From NCBI GenBank assembly GCA_025934635.1, contig JAICWX010000181.1, forward strand, positions 1-17,807: a stretch of DNA of 17,807 nt, in the 5' to 3' direction. Shown piece after piece: positions 1-6,160 of the stretch (its first letter is position 1; each line of letters begins with the position of its first letter). This stretch comes from Streptosporangiaceae bacterium. GTDB taxonomy: Bacteria > Actinomycetota > Actinomycetes > Streptosporangiales > Streptosporangiaceae. Under the pieces are notes generated by a model. The model was not told where the DNA came from. It ran no database searches and was given only the letters and a program-made list of their open reading frames with translations. The translations under genes and the position numbers were made by a program.

Positions 1-507
1 ATCCACCGATTCGGGCAGCCCGAACCCGCCCGCGGTCTGCAGCGTCGCCATGCCGTGACAGGCGGCCCGCCACATCCGCACGGCGTGGATGAGGGCGGTG
101 CCCTCCAGGCGGTAGCCCGCCAGGGCCGCGCTGATCACCTCGAACGCCTGCGTCGCGACCTCGATGTGCTCCTCGTCGCCCGGTGCGGGCGCCAGTACGC
201 TGGCCGCGTAGCGGCCCGGGTGAGCCAGCGCGTAGCCGCGGTACGCGGCGGAGATGGCCCGCAGCGCGTCGGTCCCCGACACCCCCGCCGCCGCCCGGGC
301 CCCGACACCGGCCAGTTCGCGCACGGCCAGCAGGGCGATACCGCGCCGGACCTCGTCCAGGCCGCTGACGTGCTTGTACAGGCCGGGCAGGGAAACCCCG
401 CAGCGCTGCGCGACCGCCGCCAGCGTGAGCCGGTCCAGGCTCGCCTCGTCGGCGACCTCCGCGGCCTGGCGGACGATCCGCTCCGGGGTCAGCCCGGCGC
501 GCGGCAT
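1..507 (-). CDS. TetR/AcrR family transcriptional regulator (3' end outside window)
   Basis: The ATG lies at 507-505 and the frame stays open to base 1, giving 169 codons with the C-terminal end missing. The N-terminus (MPRAGLTPERIV) leads into a TetR helix-turn-helix at about residues 10-56, with the typical run LTLAAVAQRCGVSLPGLYKH. The C-terminal part (around HAVRMWRAACHGMATLQ, then GGFGLP) resembles the WHG-type TetR ligand-binding domain. It follows the membrane-protein gene by only 3 nt on the same strand, so the two should be co-transcribed. The likely role is a ligand-responsive repressor of its own operon, with the palindrome at 1296-1310 as candidate operator. The family is clear; the ligand cannot be told. 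Confidence 0.88.
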   Translation of the reverse strand, partial: MPRAGLTPERIVRQAAEVADEASLDRLTLAAVAQRCGVSLPGLYKHVSGLDEVRRGIALLAVRELAGVGARAAAGVSGTDALRAISAAYRGYALAHPGRYAASVLAPAPGDEEHIEVATQAFEVISAALAGYRLEGTALIHAVRMWRAACHGMATLQTAGGFGLPESVD

Positions 508-510
508 GTC

Positions 511-1287
511 TCAGCGGTCCCTCGGGTCGGTCCTCATGCCGATCATGATGCCGCAGCCGGTCATGAACGCCAGCAGCAGCACCAGCGCGGGTCCGGCCGC
601 GGCCGCCAGCGACGCCGCCAGCAGCAGGTACACCAGCCCGGAGGCGGCGATCGCGACGGCCAGCGCGGCCCCGGTCCAGCGCAGCCAGCGGGGCAGCGCC
701 GCCATCGCCGCCGCGGCCGCGGCCAGCACGGCCAGCGCCAGCATCTTGACCCCGTCCAGCCGGTCGACCGACGCGTACAGCACGGACGCCGCCCCCGGCG
801 CCATGGTCGCGGCCAGCACCATCCCGAGGACGGCCTGCCCGGCCGAGATGGTCGCCGCGACCAGGCCGGAGACCAGCGCGAGGCGCCCCGCGGCCGGGGC
901 GCCGCGGCCGCGGGCGAACCGGGCCAGTGCCACCGCGATAACCGCGATCCCGATAGCCGGCAGCCCCTCGGTGAGGACGAACTGGGCGGCGACCGCCGGA
1001 CCGTGACCGGCCAGCGCCGCGACGACCTCGGCGCCAGGCGCCCCGAGCCGCGGGCTGGGCGCCGGCACCGCCAGCCCCGCCACCCAGGACAGCGTGTACC
1101 CGATCCCGGTCACGCCGGGGACCGTCAGCCACCCCCGGCGCCGGACCGCCCGAGCCGGCCCGCTGCCAGCGCCCGTGGTGCCAGCGCCCGTGGTGCCAGC
1201 GCCCGCGGTGCCCGCGCCCGTCGTGCCAGCGCCCGTCGTGCCCGCGCCCGTGGTGCTGTTGTGACGTGCCATCAAGTTAATTGCCAT
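511..1287 (-). CDS. Multi-pass membrane protein with N-terminal TTGAG repeats
   Basis: This 258-residue protein has ATG at 1287 and a second in-frame ATG at 1272 (Met6); neither has a strong Shine-Dalgarno. Residues 12-41 are six tandem TTGAG-type pentapeptides (one is TAGAG). A basic stretch (RAVRRRGW, 47-53) follows, then about six hydrophobic segments (roughly 55-75, 88-103, 108-124, 135-160, 180-199 and 203-250). The fold resembles small DUF4386-like integral membrane proteins, but I cannot name the family with certainty. It is the first gene of a two-gene unit with the TetR regulator, so it is probably the regulator's target. The repeat tail would precede the first membrane segment. Function unknown. 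Confidence 0.8.
   Translation of the reverse strand: MAINLMARHNSTTGAGTTGAGTTGAGTAGAGTTGAGTTGAGSGPARAVRRRGWLTVPGVTGIGYTLSWVAGLAVPAPSPRLGAPGAEVVAALAGHGPAVAAQFVLTEGLPAIGIAVIAVALARFARGRGAPAAGRLALVSGLVAATISAGQAVLGMVLAATMAPGAASVLYASVDRLDGVKMLALAVLAAAAAAMAALPRWLRWTGAALAVAIAASGLVYLLLAASLAAAAGPALVLLLAFMTGCGIMIGMRTDPRDR
1165..1254 (-). repeat. 15-bp tandem repeat x6, in frame (TTGAG codons)
   Basis: Six 15-bp units lie inside the membrane-protein gene. On the plus strand they vary around gtggtgccagcgccc. The period is a multiple of three, so gain or loss of units would change tail length without a frameshift. Confidence 0.9.
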
Positions 1288-1310
1288 AGCTTTAAGTTAA
1301 TCTAATTAAC
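1274..1310. promoter_or_regulatory. Candidate TetR operator: palindrome plus repeated half-site
   Basis: GTTAAT-CTA-ATTAAC (1296-1310) is a perfect 6+6 inverted repeat with a 3-bp centre. The octamer AAGTTAAT occurs at 1274-1281 and again at 1294-1301, 20 bp apart. The stretch is strikingly AT-rich in a very GC-rich window and covers the start of the membrane-protein gene, the expected place for an autoregulatory TetR site. Binding by the adjacent regulator is inference. Confidence 0.5.
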
Positions 1311-1329
1311 CAAGATACGCAAACCCTTT

Positions 1330-1365
1330 CAGACCGCCCGGCAGACCGCCCGGCAGACCGCCCGG
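1330..1365. repeat. 12-bp tandem repeat x3 (cagaccgcccgg)
   Basis: Three perfect head-to-tail copies of cagaccgcccgg occupy 1330-1341, 1342-1353 and 1354-1365, followed by a degenerate GC-rich continuation. They are intergenic, upstream of the membrane-protein operon. Confidence 0.9.
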
Positions 1366-1496
1366 CGCCCGGCCGGGGCAACCGGCCGGGCGACCCGGCC
1401 CGGCAACCCCCGTCCCGGCGACCCGGCCGGGCAAAGGTCCCAGCCGTCACCTTCGCCCCGCCAGCCTCGCCCGTTACGCGTCCCGTCCCCTTGGCT

Positions 1497-1554
1497 ACGA
1501 CATCGATGCTCCATCAATGCCGCGATCACGACCTTGATGCTCCATCGATGTCGT
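1497..1554. repeat. Composite inverted/direct repeat with CATCGATG half-sites
   Basis: ACGACATCGATG (1497-1508) is matched by its exact reverse complement CATCGATGTCGT (1543-1554). Inside, GATGCTCCATC occurs twice in direct orientation (1505-1515 and 1536-1546). Each half contains an imperfect palindrome of the form CATCGATG-CTC-CATCAATG. It may be a dispersed palindromic (REP-like) repeat or a paired operator; the sequence alone does not decide. Confidence 0.75.
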
Positions 1555-1596
1555 TAACCGCGCCGCCGGGGGACACTCGCGGCCTGACATCAGACG

Positions 1597-1632
1597 CACC
1601 ACCAGCACCACCAGCACCACCAGCACCACCAG
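1597..1632. repeat. 9-bp tandem repeat x4 (caccaccag)
   Basis: Four perfect copies of caccaccag lie about 40 bp past the stop of the asparaginase gene, followed by decayed copies (cactactaacaccacc) to about 1648. Confidence 0.9.
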
Positions 1633-1671
1633 CACTACTAACACCACCGCCCCGCGAGGGCCGCCGAGGAA

Positions 1672-2646
1672 TTACCCCTCCGGGGCGAAACGCACCGCGC
1701 GGATAACGCCGACCTGTGCTTCCCCGCCGATGACCGCGATGGTGGCGAGCTCGTCGGGAACGGCGGCGCCGAGCAGGCGCAGCGTGGCCACCGTGACCGG
1801 GGTCCGGCCGCGCTGCGCCCCGTCGTCGATCTTGACGGCGCCGGCCCTCCCGTCGGCCAGCGCGAACGCGTCGACGCCCTCCGCGCCCGCCTTGAGCAGC
1901 AATCCCGGTACCGCGTTCATCAGTAGCCGCTCGTCCCGGATGGTGCCGCTGGTCCAGGCCGGGTACGCGCGCATGGCGTCGGCCACCCGGCGCTCCGCGC
2001 TGCCGGGTGCCGCGATCACCAGCTCCCGGAAGGCGCGCGCCAGGCCGCCCAGCGTCAGCGCGAACAGCGGCGCGCCGCAGCCGTCCACCCCGGTAGCGGT
2101 CACCGGCTCGCCCGCCAGGTCCTCGACCGTGCTCCGGAGCGCCTGCTGCAGCGGGTGACCGGGCGCCAGGTACCCGGCCGTGTCCCAGCCGTTCCGCACG
2201 CAGGTGGCCAGCATCGCCGAGTGCTTGCCCGAGCAGTTCATCCGGATCCGGGACATGTCCTCGCCGTCGGCCATCAGCCGCCGCGCGGTCTCCAGGTCCA
2301 GCGGCCACGATGGCGGGCAGCGCAGGTCGGCCTCGGTCAGCCCGGCTCCTGACAAGATCTTGCGGACCCCGTCGACGTGGAAATCCTCGCCCGAGTGGCT
2401 GGCCGAGGCCAGCGCCAGCAGCTCGCCGTCCAGGTCGAGCCCGCAGCGGAGCATCCCGGTCGCCTGCAGCGGCTTGTTCGCCGAACGGGGGAAGAACGGC
2501 ACCGCCGTGTGCCCGGCGCTGATCACCTGGGTCCCGTCGGCGGCCAGCCCCGCGACCGCGCCGCGGTGCCGCGATTCGGTGAAGCCCGAACGCACCACCT
2601 CGGCGACCACAGGGTTCACGTCAGCGTCTTCCGTAAAGATCGTCAT
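1672..2646 (-). CDS. Asparaginase, ReAV-like (asparaginase II / class 3) family
   Basis: The protein is 324 residues from ATG at 2646 to TAA at 1674-1672, a normal length for this family. It hydrolyses L-asparagine to aspartate and ammonia and is probably cytosolic, as no signal peptide is seen. Family landmarks are present: SANK (55-58, the Ser-x-x-Lys pair), ASHSGE (82-87), NCSGKH (137-142, Cys and Lys of the metal/active site), DGCGAP (188-193, second Cys) and AVKIDDG (270-276, Lys). These correspond to the catalytic and zinc-binding residues described for Rhizobium etli ReAV. The open frame extends upstream, but homology begins at this Met. No Shine-Dalgarno is visible, so a leaderless or very short leader is possible. 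It is divergent from dtd. Confidence 0.88.
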   Translation of the reverse strand: MTIFTEDADVNPVVAEVVRSGFTESRHRGAVAGLAADGTQVISAGHTAVPFFPRSANKPLQATGMLRCGLDLDGELLALASASHSGEDFHVDGVRKILSGAGLTEADLRCPPSWPLDLETARRLMADGEDMSRIRMNCSGKHSAMLATCVRNGWDTAGYLAPGHPLQQALRSTVEDLAGEPVTATGVDGCGAPLFALTLGGLARAFRELVIAAPGSAERRVADAMRAYPAWTSGTIRDERLLMNAVPGLLLKAGAEGVDAFALADGRAGAVKIDDGAQRGRTPVTVATLRLLGAAVPDELATIAVIGGEAQVGVIRAVRFAPEG

Positions 2647-2659
2647 GCAGGCAGTCTGC

Positions 2660-2716
2660 CCGGTGCGATGGCGCCGGGGTAAGGCGCACCGGCAAAGCCG
2701 GGAAAGGGCGCACCGG
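2660..2716. promoter_or_regulatory. Repeated CGCACCGG element in divergent promoter region
   Basis: The octamer CGCACCGG occurs at 2685-2692 and 2709-2716 in direct orientation, each within a repeated GGCGCACCGG, and inverted (CCGGTGCG) at 2660-2667. A small hairpin CGGC-AAA-GCCG lies at 2690-2700. All are in the 85-bp gap between the divergent asparaginase and dtd starts, so a shared operator is possible. Confidence 0.35.
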
Positions 2717-2717
2717 G

Positions 2718-2723
2718 TAACCT
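2718..2723 (+). promoter_or_regulatory. Candidate -10 element of dtd (leaderless start)
   Basis: TAACCT fits the TANNNT pattern and ends 8 nt before the dtd ATG. No Shine-Dalgarno precedes the ATG, so transcription may begin at or next to the start codon. No convincing -35 was found. Confidence 0.35.
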
Positions 2724-2731
2724 GCCCTGCT

Positions 2732-3157
2732 ATGCGAGCTGTGGTGCAGCGGGTGAGCCGGGCCAGCGTGGCCGTGGACGGCGAGGTCACCGGGGCGATC
2801 GAGGAGCCGGGCCTGCTCGTCCTGGTCGGCGTGACTCACGACGACACCCCGGAGCAGGCCGGCAGGCTCGCGGCCAAGCTGTGGGGCCTGCGCATCCTCG
2901 ACGGCGAGAAATCATGCTCCGACGTGGCTGCCCCGCTGCTGGTGATCAGCCAGTTCACGCTCTACGCGGACCTGGCCAAGGGCCGTCGCCCGTCCTGGTC
3001 CGCGGCCGCCCCCGGCCCGGTGGCCGAGCCCCTGGTCGGTGCCGTCGTGCAGGCCCTGCGTGACCTCGGCGCCCGGGTCGAGACCGGCATCTTCGGCGCC
3101 GACATGAAGGTCTCCCTGGTCAACGACGGCCCGGTCACTATCATCGTCGACCTGTGA
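2732..3157 (+). CDS. dtd: D-aminoacyl-tRNA deacylase (DTD)
   Basis: This 141-residue protein removes D-amino acids (and Gly mischarged on tRNA-Ala) from tRNA, a cytosolic homodimeric proofreading enzyme. It starts [19 protein letters not shown], a canonical DTD N-terminus. Both active-site motifs are present: SQFTLYAD (the SQxxL motif, about 74-81) and NDGPVT (the NxGPxT motif, near the C-terminus). Length matches the usual 140-150. The frame is open far upstream, but homology starts exactly at this ATG; no Shine-Dalgarno is seen. It is divergent from the asparaginase gene and convergent with the dioxygenase gene, with about 98 bp between the two stops. Confidence 0.95.
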   Translation: MRAVVQRVSRASVAVDGEVTGAIEEPGLLVLVGVTHDDTPEQAGRLAAKLWGLRILDGEKSCSDVAAPLLVISQFTLYADLAKGRRPSWSAAAPGPVAEPLVGAVVQALRDLGARVETGIFGADMKVSLVNDGPVTIIVDL

Positions 3158-3255
3158 CCGGGACGGGGCGCTAGGAGCCCGCCGGGCCCAGGCCGGCCAG
3201 TTTGCACCGCGGCCGGGCGAGCAGCGATATCTGGTCATCGTCGGCCGGTCGGTCC

Positions 3256-4266
3256 TCAGGTAACTGGCGGGGTGCCGTGGGTGTGGAACGACTCGATCGT
3301 CTTCAGGCCCCAGGCCTGGCCCCTGGCCCGTTCGGCCTCGGTCCAGGTGATCGTGCGCCAGTCGGGGGCGAGCACCAGCCGGGCGACCGGGTTGCAGAGC
3401 TCGATGCGGTTGCCGCCCGGCTCGTAGACGTACAGGAAGAACGTCTGCTGGATGGCGTGCTTGTGCGGCCCGGTCTCGATGAACACCCCGCGGTCCAGGC
3501 AGATGTCCGCCGCGCGGAGGATGTCGTCGCGGGTGTCGGGCGCGAATGCGATGTGGTGCAGCCGCCCGGTCGTCCCGGTCCAGTCCCGCGTGTACACCAG
3601 GTCGTAGCCCTTGTTGGTGAAGTGCAGCCACTGCGCCGAGATCGTGCCGTCGTCGAGCATGATCTGCTCGGTGACCCGGCCGCCGAGCACGTCCCGGACG
3701 AACGCGCCGTTGGCCGCCACGTCCCGGCCCAGGTAGTTCACGTGGTCGAGCCGCCGGACGCTGACACCGCGCGCCGGGTACGCCTGCGCCTGGTTCTTCA
3801 GCGCGGGCTTCAGCGAATCGGGCGGGGTGTACCACTCCGTTTCCCAGTACAGCTCGAGCTCGTGCCCGTCCGGGTCGCGGAACAGGTAGGTCGGCCCGAT
3901 CCCGGGATCGCCGTCCGTCCAGCCGATGCCGAGCCCGGCCGCCTCGATCGCCGCCACCCGCGCCTCGAGGGCGGCCTGGCTCGAGGCCCGCAGCCCGACC
4001 CGGCGGATGCCCGAGGTCTCGTGCGCGGTCAGCTTGACCGTGTGGTGCTCATAGTCGTCCCAGGTACGCAGGTAGACCGAGTTGCCGTCGCGGCCGGTCT
4101 CGGTCAGCCCGAGCACCTCCACGAAGAACCACAGGCTCTGCTCCGGTTCCGGCGTCAGCAGCTCGACGTGCCCGAGGTGGGCGACCTCCTGCAACGGCGG
4201 CCGGGTCGCGGCCGCAGCGGCCGAAGCCGCCGAAGCGGCCGCGTCGGCGGCGTCAGGGCTTGTCAC
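3256..4266 (-). CDS. Extradiol ring-cleavage dioxygenase, catechol 2,3-dioxygenase-like (VOC type I)
   Basis: This 336-residue protein starts at GTG 4266 with a good GGAGGT five bases upstream. It should open a catecholic ring next to the diol using Fe(II) (or Mn(II)) and O2. Two VOC modules follow an Ala-rich N-terminal tail (residues 7-20): one from about 27-140 and a catalytic one from about 170-300. The metal triad is His175 (RLDHVNYL), His238 (LHHIAF) and Glu289 (NRIELC); Tyr281 and His270 match other active-site residues. The position of the second-sphere acid/base His (His199/200 in well-known members) appears to be Tyr221 (KGYDLVY). The GTG overlaps the galD stop as GTGA, so the gene is translationally coupled and last in the operon. 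Substrate unknown. Confidence 0.85.
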   Translation of the reverse strand: MTSPDAADAAASAASAAAAATRPPLQEVAHLGHVELLTPEPEQSLWFFVEVLGLTETGRDGNSVYLRTWDDYEHHTVKLTAHETSGIRRVGLRASSQAALEARVAAIEAAGLGIGWTDGDPGIGPTYLFRDPDGHELELYWETEWYTPPDSLKPALKNQAQAYPARGVSVRRLDHVNYLGRDVAANGAFVRDVLGGRVTEQIMLDDGTISAQWLHFTNKGYDLVYTRDWTGTTGRLHHIAFAPDTRDDILRAADICLDRGVFIETGPHKHAIQQTFFLYVYEPGGNRIELCNPVARLVLAPDWRTITWTEAERARGQAWGLKTIESFHTHGTPPVT

Positions 4267-5339
4267 AAAGACCTCCGGGGGAAGACGGTGCCGTCGAAAA
4301 GCTTGCGGGCGGTGCGCACCACGCCCGAGCGGACCACCCGGGGCGGCCGGCTGGCCACGTCCAGCTCGGCCTCGACCTCGAGGTGGCCGGACGGGTGCTC
4401 GATGTCGAACCGGGTCTGCCCCGGCTTGACGGCGGCCAGGCCGGCCCCGGCCGCCCCGTCCAGCAGCAGCGCGGTCGCCACGCTGACCGCGCCGAGCACC
4501 CCGATCGACTCATGCACCCGGACCGGGATGAAGGTCCGGGTGCAGATCGTCCCGCCGTCCGCCGGCGCCGCCACCAGCGAGATCTTCGGCACCGAGGCCG
4601 CCGAGACGTCACCCAGCCCCATCAGCGAGCCGGCCGCCAGCTGCAGCGCCCGTACCCGCCGTCGCAGGTCGTCGTCGGCCTCGAGCTCGGCGACGGTCTC
4701 ATAACCGCTGCGGCCGAGCGCGGCGGCCGGCACCACCACCACCGGCATGCCGTTGTCGATGCAGGTGACGGTGACGCCGTCGATATCGTCGGTCACGTTC
4801 CCGGTCGGCAGCAGCGCGCCGGTCGCCGACCCCTCGGTGTCCGCGAAGTCGAGCACGATCGCCGCGGCCGTCCCCGGCACCCCGGCGATCGCTGTTTCCC
4901 CCTCGTACTCCACGGCGCCGTCCGCCCCGGTGAAGGCCGCGGTAGCCATGCTGTCCGAGTTGACCATGTGGATCCGCACCGGCGCGGCGGCGGCCAGGCC
5001 GCGCTCGATCGCGAACGGGCCGACCCCGGCGAGCAGGTTGCCGCAGTTCTGCCGGTCCGACACGGTGGCCTGATCGACGCCGACCTGCAGGAACAGGTAG
5101 TCGACGTCCGCGTCGGGGCGGGACGAGGGGGAGATCACCGCCACCTTCGAGGTCAGCGGGTGCGCCCCGCCGATCCCGTCGATCTGCCGCGCATCCGGGC
5201 TCCCCATGATCCGCAGCAGCAGGTCATCCCGTTCGGCCGGATCTTCGGGCAGGTCACGGGCCAGGAAGTAGGCCCCTTTCGAGGTCCCGCCGCGCATCAG
5301 CATGCACCGCACGCCGTCACCCGCCGGGCCCTCATTCAC
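4263..5339 (-). CDS. galD: 4-oxalomesaconate tautomerase-like, PrpF family
   Basis: The protein is 358 residues if it starts at GTG 5339, which overlaps the upstream aldolase stop by 8 nt. That start gives VRCMLMRGGTSKGAYF, lining up with the GalD N-terminus; upstream sequence in this frame is antisense-like. GalD converts the keto/enol forms of 4-oxalomesaconate in gallate breakdown. Visible signatures are MRGGTSKG (about 15-22), MGSPDARQIDGIGGAHPLTSKVA (two conserved blocks around 45-67), QNCGNLLAGVGPFA (Cys99), LLPTGN, TCIDNGMP, and SIGVFGAVSVA-like HESIGVLGAVSVA. Resemblance to Pseudomonas putida GalD is strong throughout, much better than to methylaconitate isomerase PrpF. It is the middle gene of galC-galD-dioxygenase. 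Confidence is high for family, good for the reaction. Confidence 0.88.
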   Translation of the reverse strand: MNEGPAGDGVRCMLMRGGTSKGAYFLARDLPEDPAERDDLLLRIMGSPDARQIDGIGGAHPLTSKVAVISPSSRPDADVDYLFLQVGVDQATVSDRQNCGNLLAGVGPFAIERGLAAAAPVRIHMVNSDSMATAAFTGADGAVEYEGETAIAGVPGTAAAIVLDFADTEGSATGALLPTGNVTDDIDGVTVTCIDNGMPVVVVPAAALGRSGYETVAELEADDDLRRRVRALQLAAGSLMGLGDVSAASVPKISLVAAPADGGTICTRTFIPVRVHESIGVLGAVSVATALLLDGAAGAGLAAVKPGQTRFDIEHPSGHLEVEAELDVASRPPRVVRSGVVRTARKLFDGTVFPRRSL

Positions 5340-6024
5340 CGGGCTGGGCCTTGACGTACTCGACCCCGAGCGCGGCGAGCTTGTCCCGCAGGCCGTACAG
5401 GTCCAGGCCGAGCTGGCCGCCGGCCAGTTCCGCGCGGTTCCGCTCCTCCTTGGCCTCCCGGGACCGCGCGGCATCCAGCGCCGGCCCGATGTCACCGCGC
5501 GGCACGCACACCACGCCGTCGTCGTCGGCGATGATCGCGTCGCCCGGCGTGATGATCTGGCCGCCGACGGACACGGGCACGTTGACCGCGCCCGCGGTCT
5601 CCTTGACCGTGCCCTGGGCGCTGACCGCGGCCGACCAGACACCGAAGCCCATCGCCCGCAGCTCGGCCACGTCCCGCACGCCGGCCTCGATGACCAGGCC
5701 CCGGACCCCGCGCGCGGCCAGCGACGTGGCCAGCAGCTCGCCGAACATCCCGTCCGTGGACGGCGAGGCGGTCGTGACCACCAGCAGGTCCCCGGCCTGG
5801 CACTGCTCCACCGCCGCGTGGATCATGAGGTTGTCCCCGGGCCAGCACAGCGCGGTGACCGCGGTCCCGCCGATCCGCGTCCCGTCCTGGATCGGGCGCA
5901 GGCCGGGACCGAGGTACCCGGCCCGCCCGATCGCCTCGTGCACGGTGGCCACGCCGAGCCCGGCCAGCTGGTCCACGACGGCCAGGTCGGCCCGGGCAAT
6001 ACCGGTGACGATCACGTTGCGCAT
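5332..6024 (-). CDS. galC: 4-carboxy-4-hydroxy-2-oxoadipate aldolase, GalC/LigK (RraA-like) family
   Basis: This 230-residue class II aldolase-like protein cleaves 4-carboxy-4-hydroxy-2-oxoadipate to pyruvate and oxaloacetate and can decarboxylate oxaloacetate. The RraA/HMG-CHA aldolase fold is recognisable: VHEAIGRAGYLGPGLRP near the N-terminus, CWPGDNLMIHAAVEQ (60-74), GELLATSLAARGVRGLVIE (95-113), the metal/substrate pair Arg117-Asp118 in GVRDVAELR, and GDAIIADDDGVVCVP. The C-terminal helix (REAKEERNRAEL) is typical. The ATG at 6024 has no Shine-Dalgarno of its own; it overlaps the stop of a 12-codon ORF as TGATG, suggesting coupling. RraA-type RNase E inhibitors share the fold, but context and length favour the aldolase. 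Confidence 0.87.
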   Translation of the reverse strand: MRNVIVTGIARADLAVVDQLAGLGVATVHEAIGRAGYLGPGLRPIQDGTRIGGTAVTALCWPGDNLMIHAAVEQCQAGDLLVVTTASPSTDGMFGELLATSLAARGVRGLVIEAGVRDVAELRAMGFGVWSAAVSAQGTVKETAGAVNVPVSVGGQIITPGDAIIADDDGVVCVPRGDIGPALDAARSREAKEERNRAELAGGQLGLDLYGLRDKLAALGVEYVKAQPGE

Positions 6025-6062
6025 CAGCTCAACCTGTCCGTCACCTGCGGGAACACGCGCAT
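6024..6062 (-). CDS. Short upstream ORF (12 aa), possible leader peptide
   Basis: ATG at 6062-6060 is preceded by AGGAGA (6075-6070) with 7 nt spacing, a much better ribosome site than anything in front of galC. It encodes MRVFPQVTDRLS and stops with TGA sharing its last base with the galC ATG (TGATG). The peptide has no known match I recognise. It may load ribosomes onto galC by re-initiation or act as a leader peptide. Too short for coding statistics. Confidence 0.45.
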   Translation of the reverse strand: MRVFPQVTDRLS

Positions 6063-6087
6063 GTAAGTCTCTCCTAGGTGGACTGCG

Positions 6088-6120
6088 GCAGGCCCAGGTT
6101 GGGTCCGGCGTTGCGCCGGA
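6088..6120 (-). promoter_or_regulatory. Tandem hairpins between the regulator gene and galC
   Basis: TCCGGCG-TTG-CGCCGGA (6104-6120) is a perfect 7-bp stem with a 3-nt loop; beside it, CCCA-GGT-TGGG with partly paired flanks forms a second small hairpin at about 6088-6106. They lie 98 nt past the regulator stop in transcription order and before the short ORF. There is no T-tract. A weak terminator, attenuator or RNA-processing site is possible. Confidence 0.4.
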
Positions 6121-6160
6121 GCTGCGTGCGCGCTGACTGCCGGCATGGATTCCTGCTGGC

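Larger units (their letters stand above)
1288..1671. other. Repeat-rich intergenic region without a gene
   Basis: No credible coding sequence is visible in these 384 bases. In order they hold: the AT-rich palindrome near 1300; three 12-bp repeats at 1330-1365; a GC-rich stretch of imperfect CCGGCCGGGC / GGCGACCCGGCC repeats at about 1366-1435; a large inverted repeat at 1497-1554; and four 9-bp repeats at 1597-1632. The region lies between two minus-strand genes, so it should hold both the terminator of the asparaginase gene and the promoter of the membrane-protein operon. I see no clear hairpin with a T-tract. Confidence 0.6.

Noticed and set aside
55..1305. A 416-codon plus-strand frame
   Set aside because: Antisense to the TetR and membrane-protein genes; Arg/Gly/Gln-rich low-complexity product with no recognisable domain.
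2180..2731. N-terminal extension of dtd to give a 325-residue protein
   Set aside because: The upstream part is antisense to the asparaginase gene and DTD homology begins exactly at the ATG at 2732.
3158..3255. Terminator between dtd and the dioxygenase gene
   Set aside because: The 98-bp convergent gap should contain one, but I found no stem longer than a few GC pairs and no T-tract.
5340..5642. Longer galD start at 5642
   Set aside because: The extra 101 residues are an out-of-frame reading of galC; the GTG at 5339 fits the family N-terminus and the overlap.
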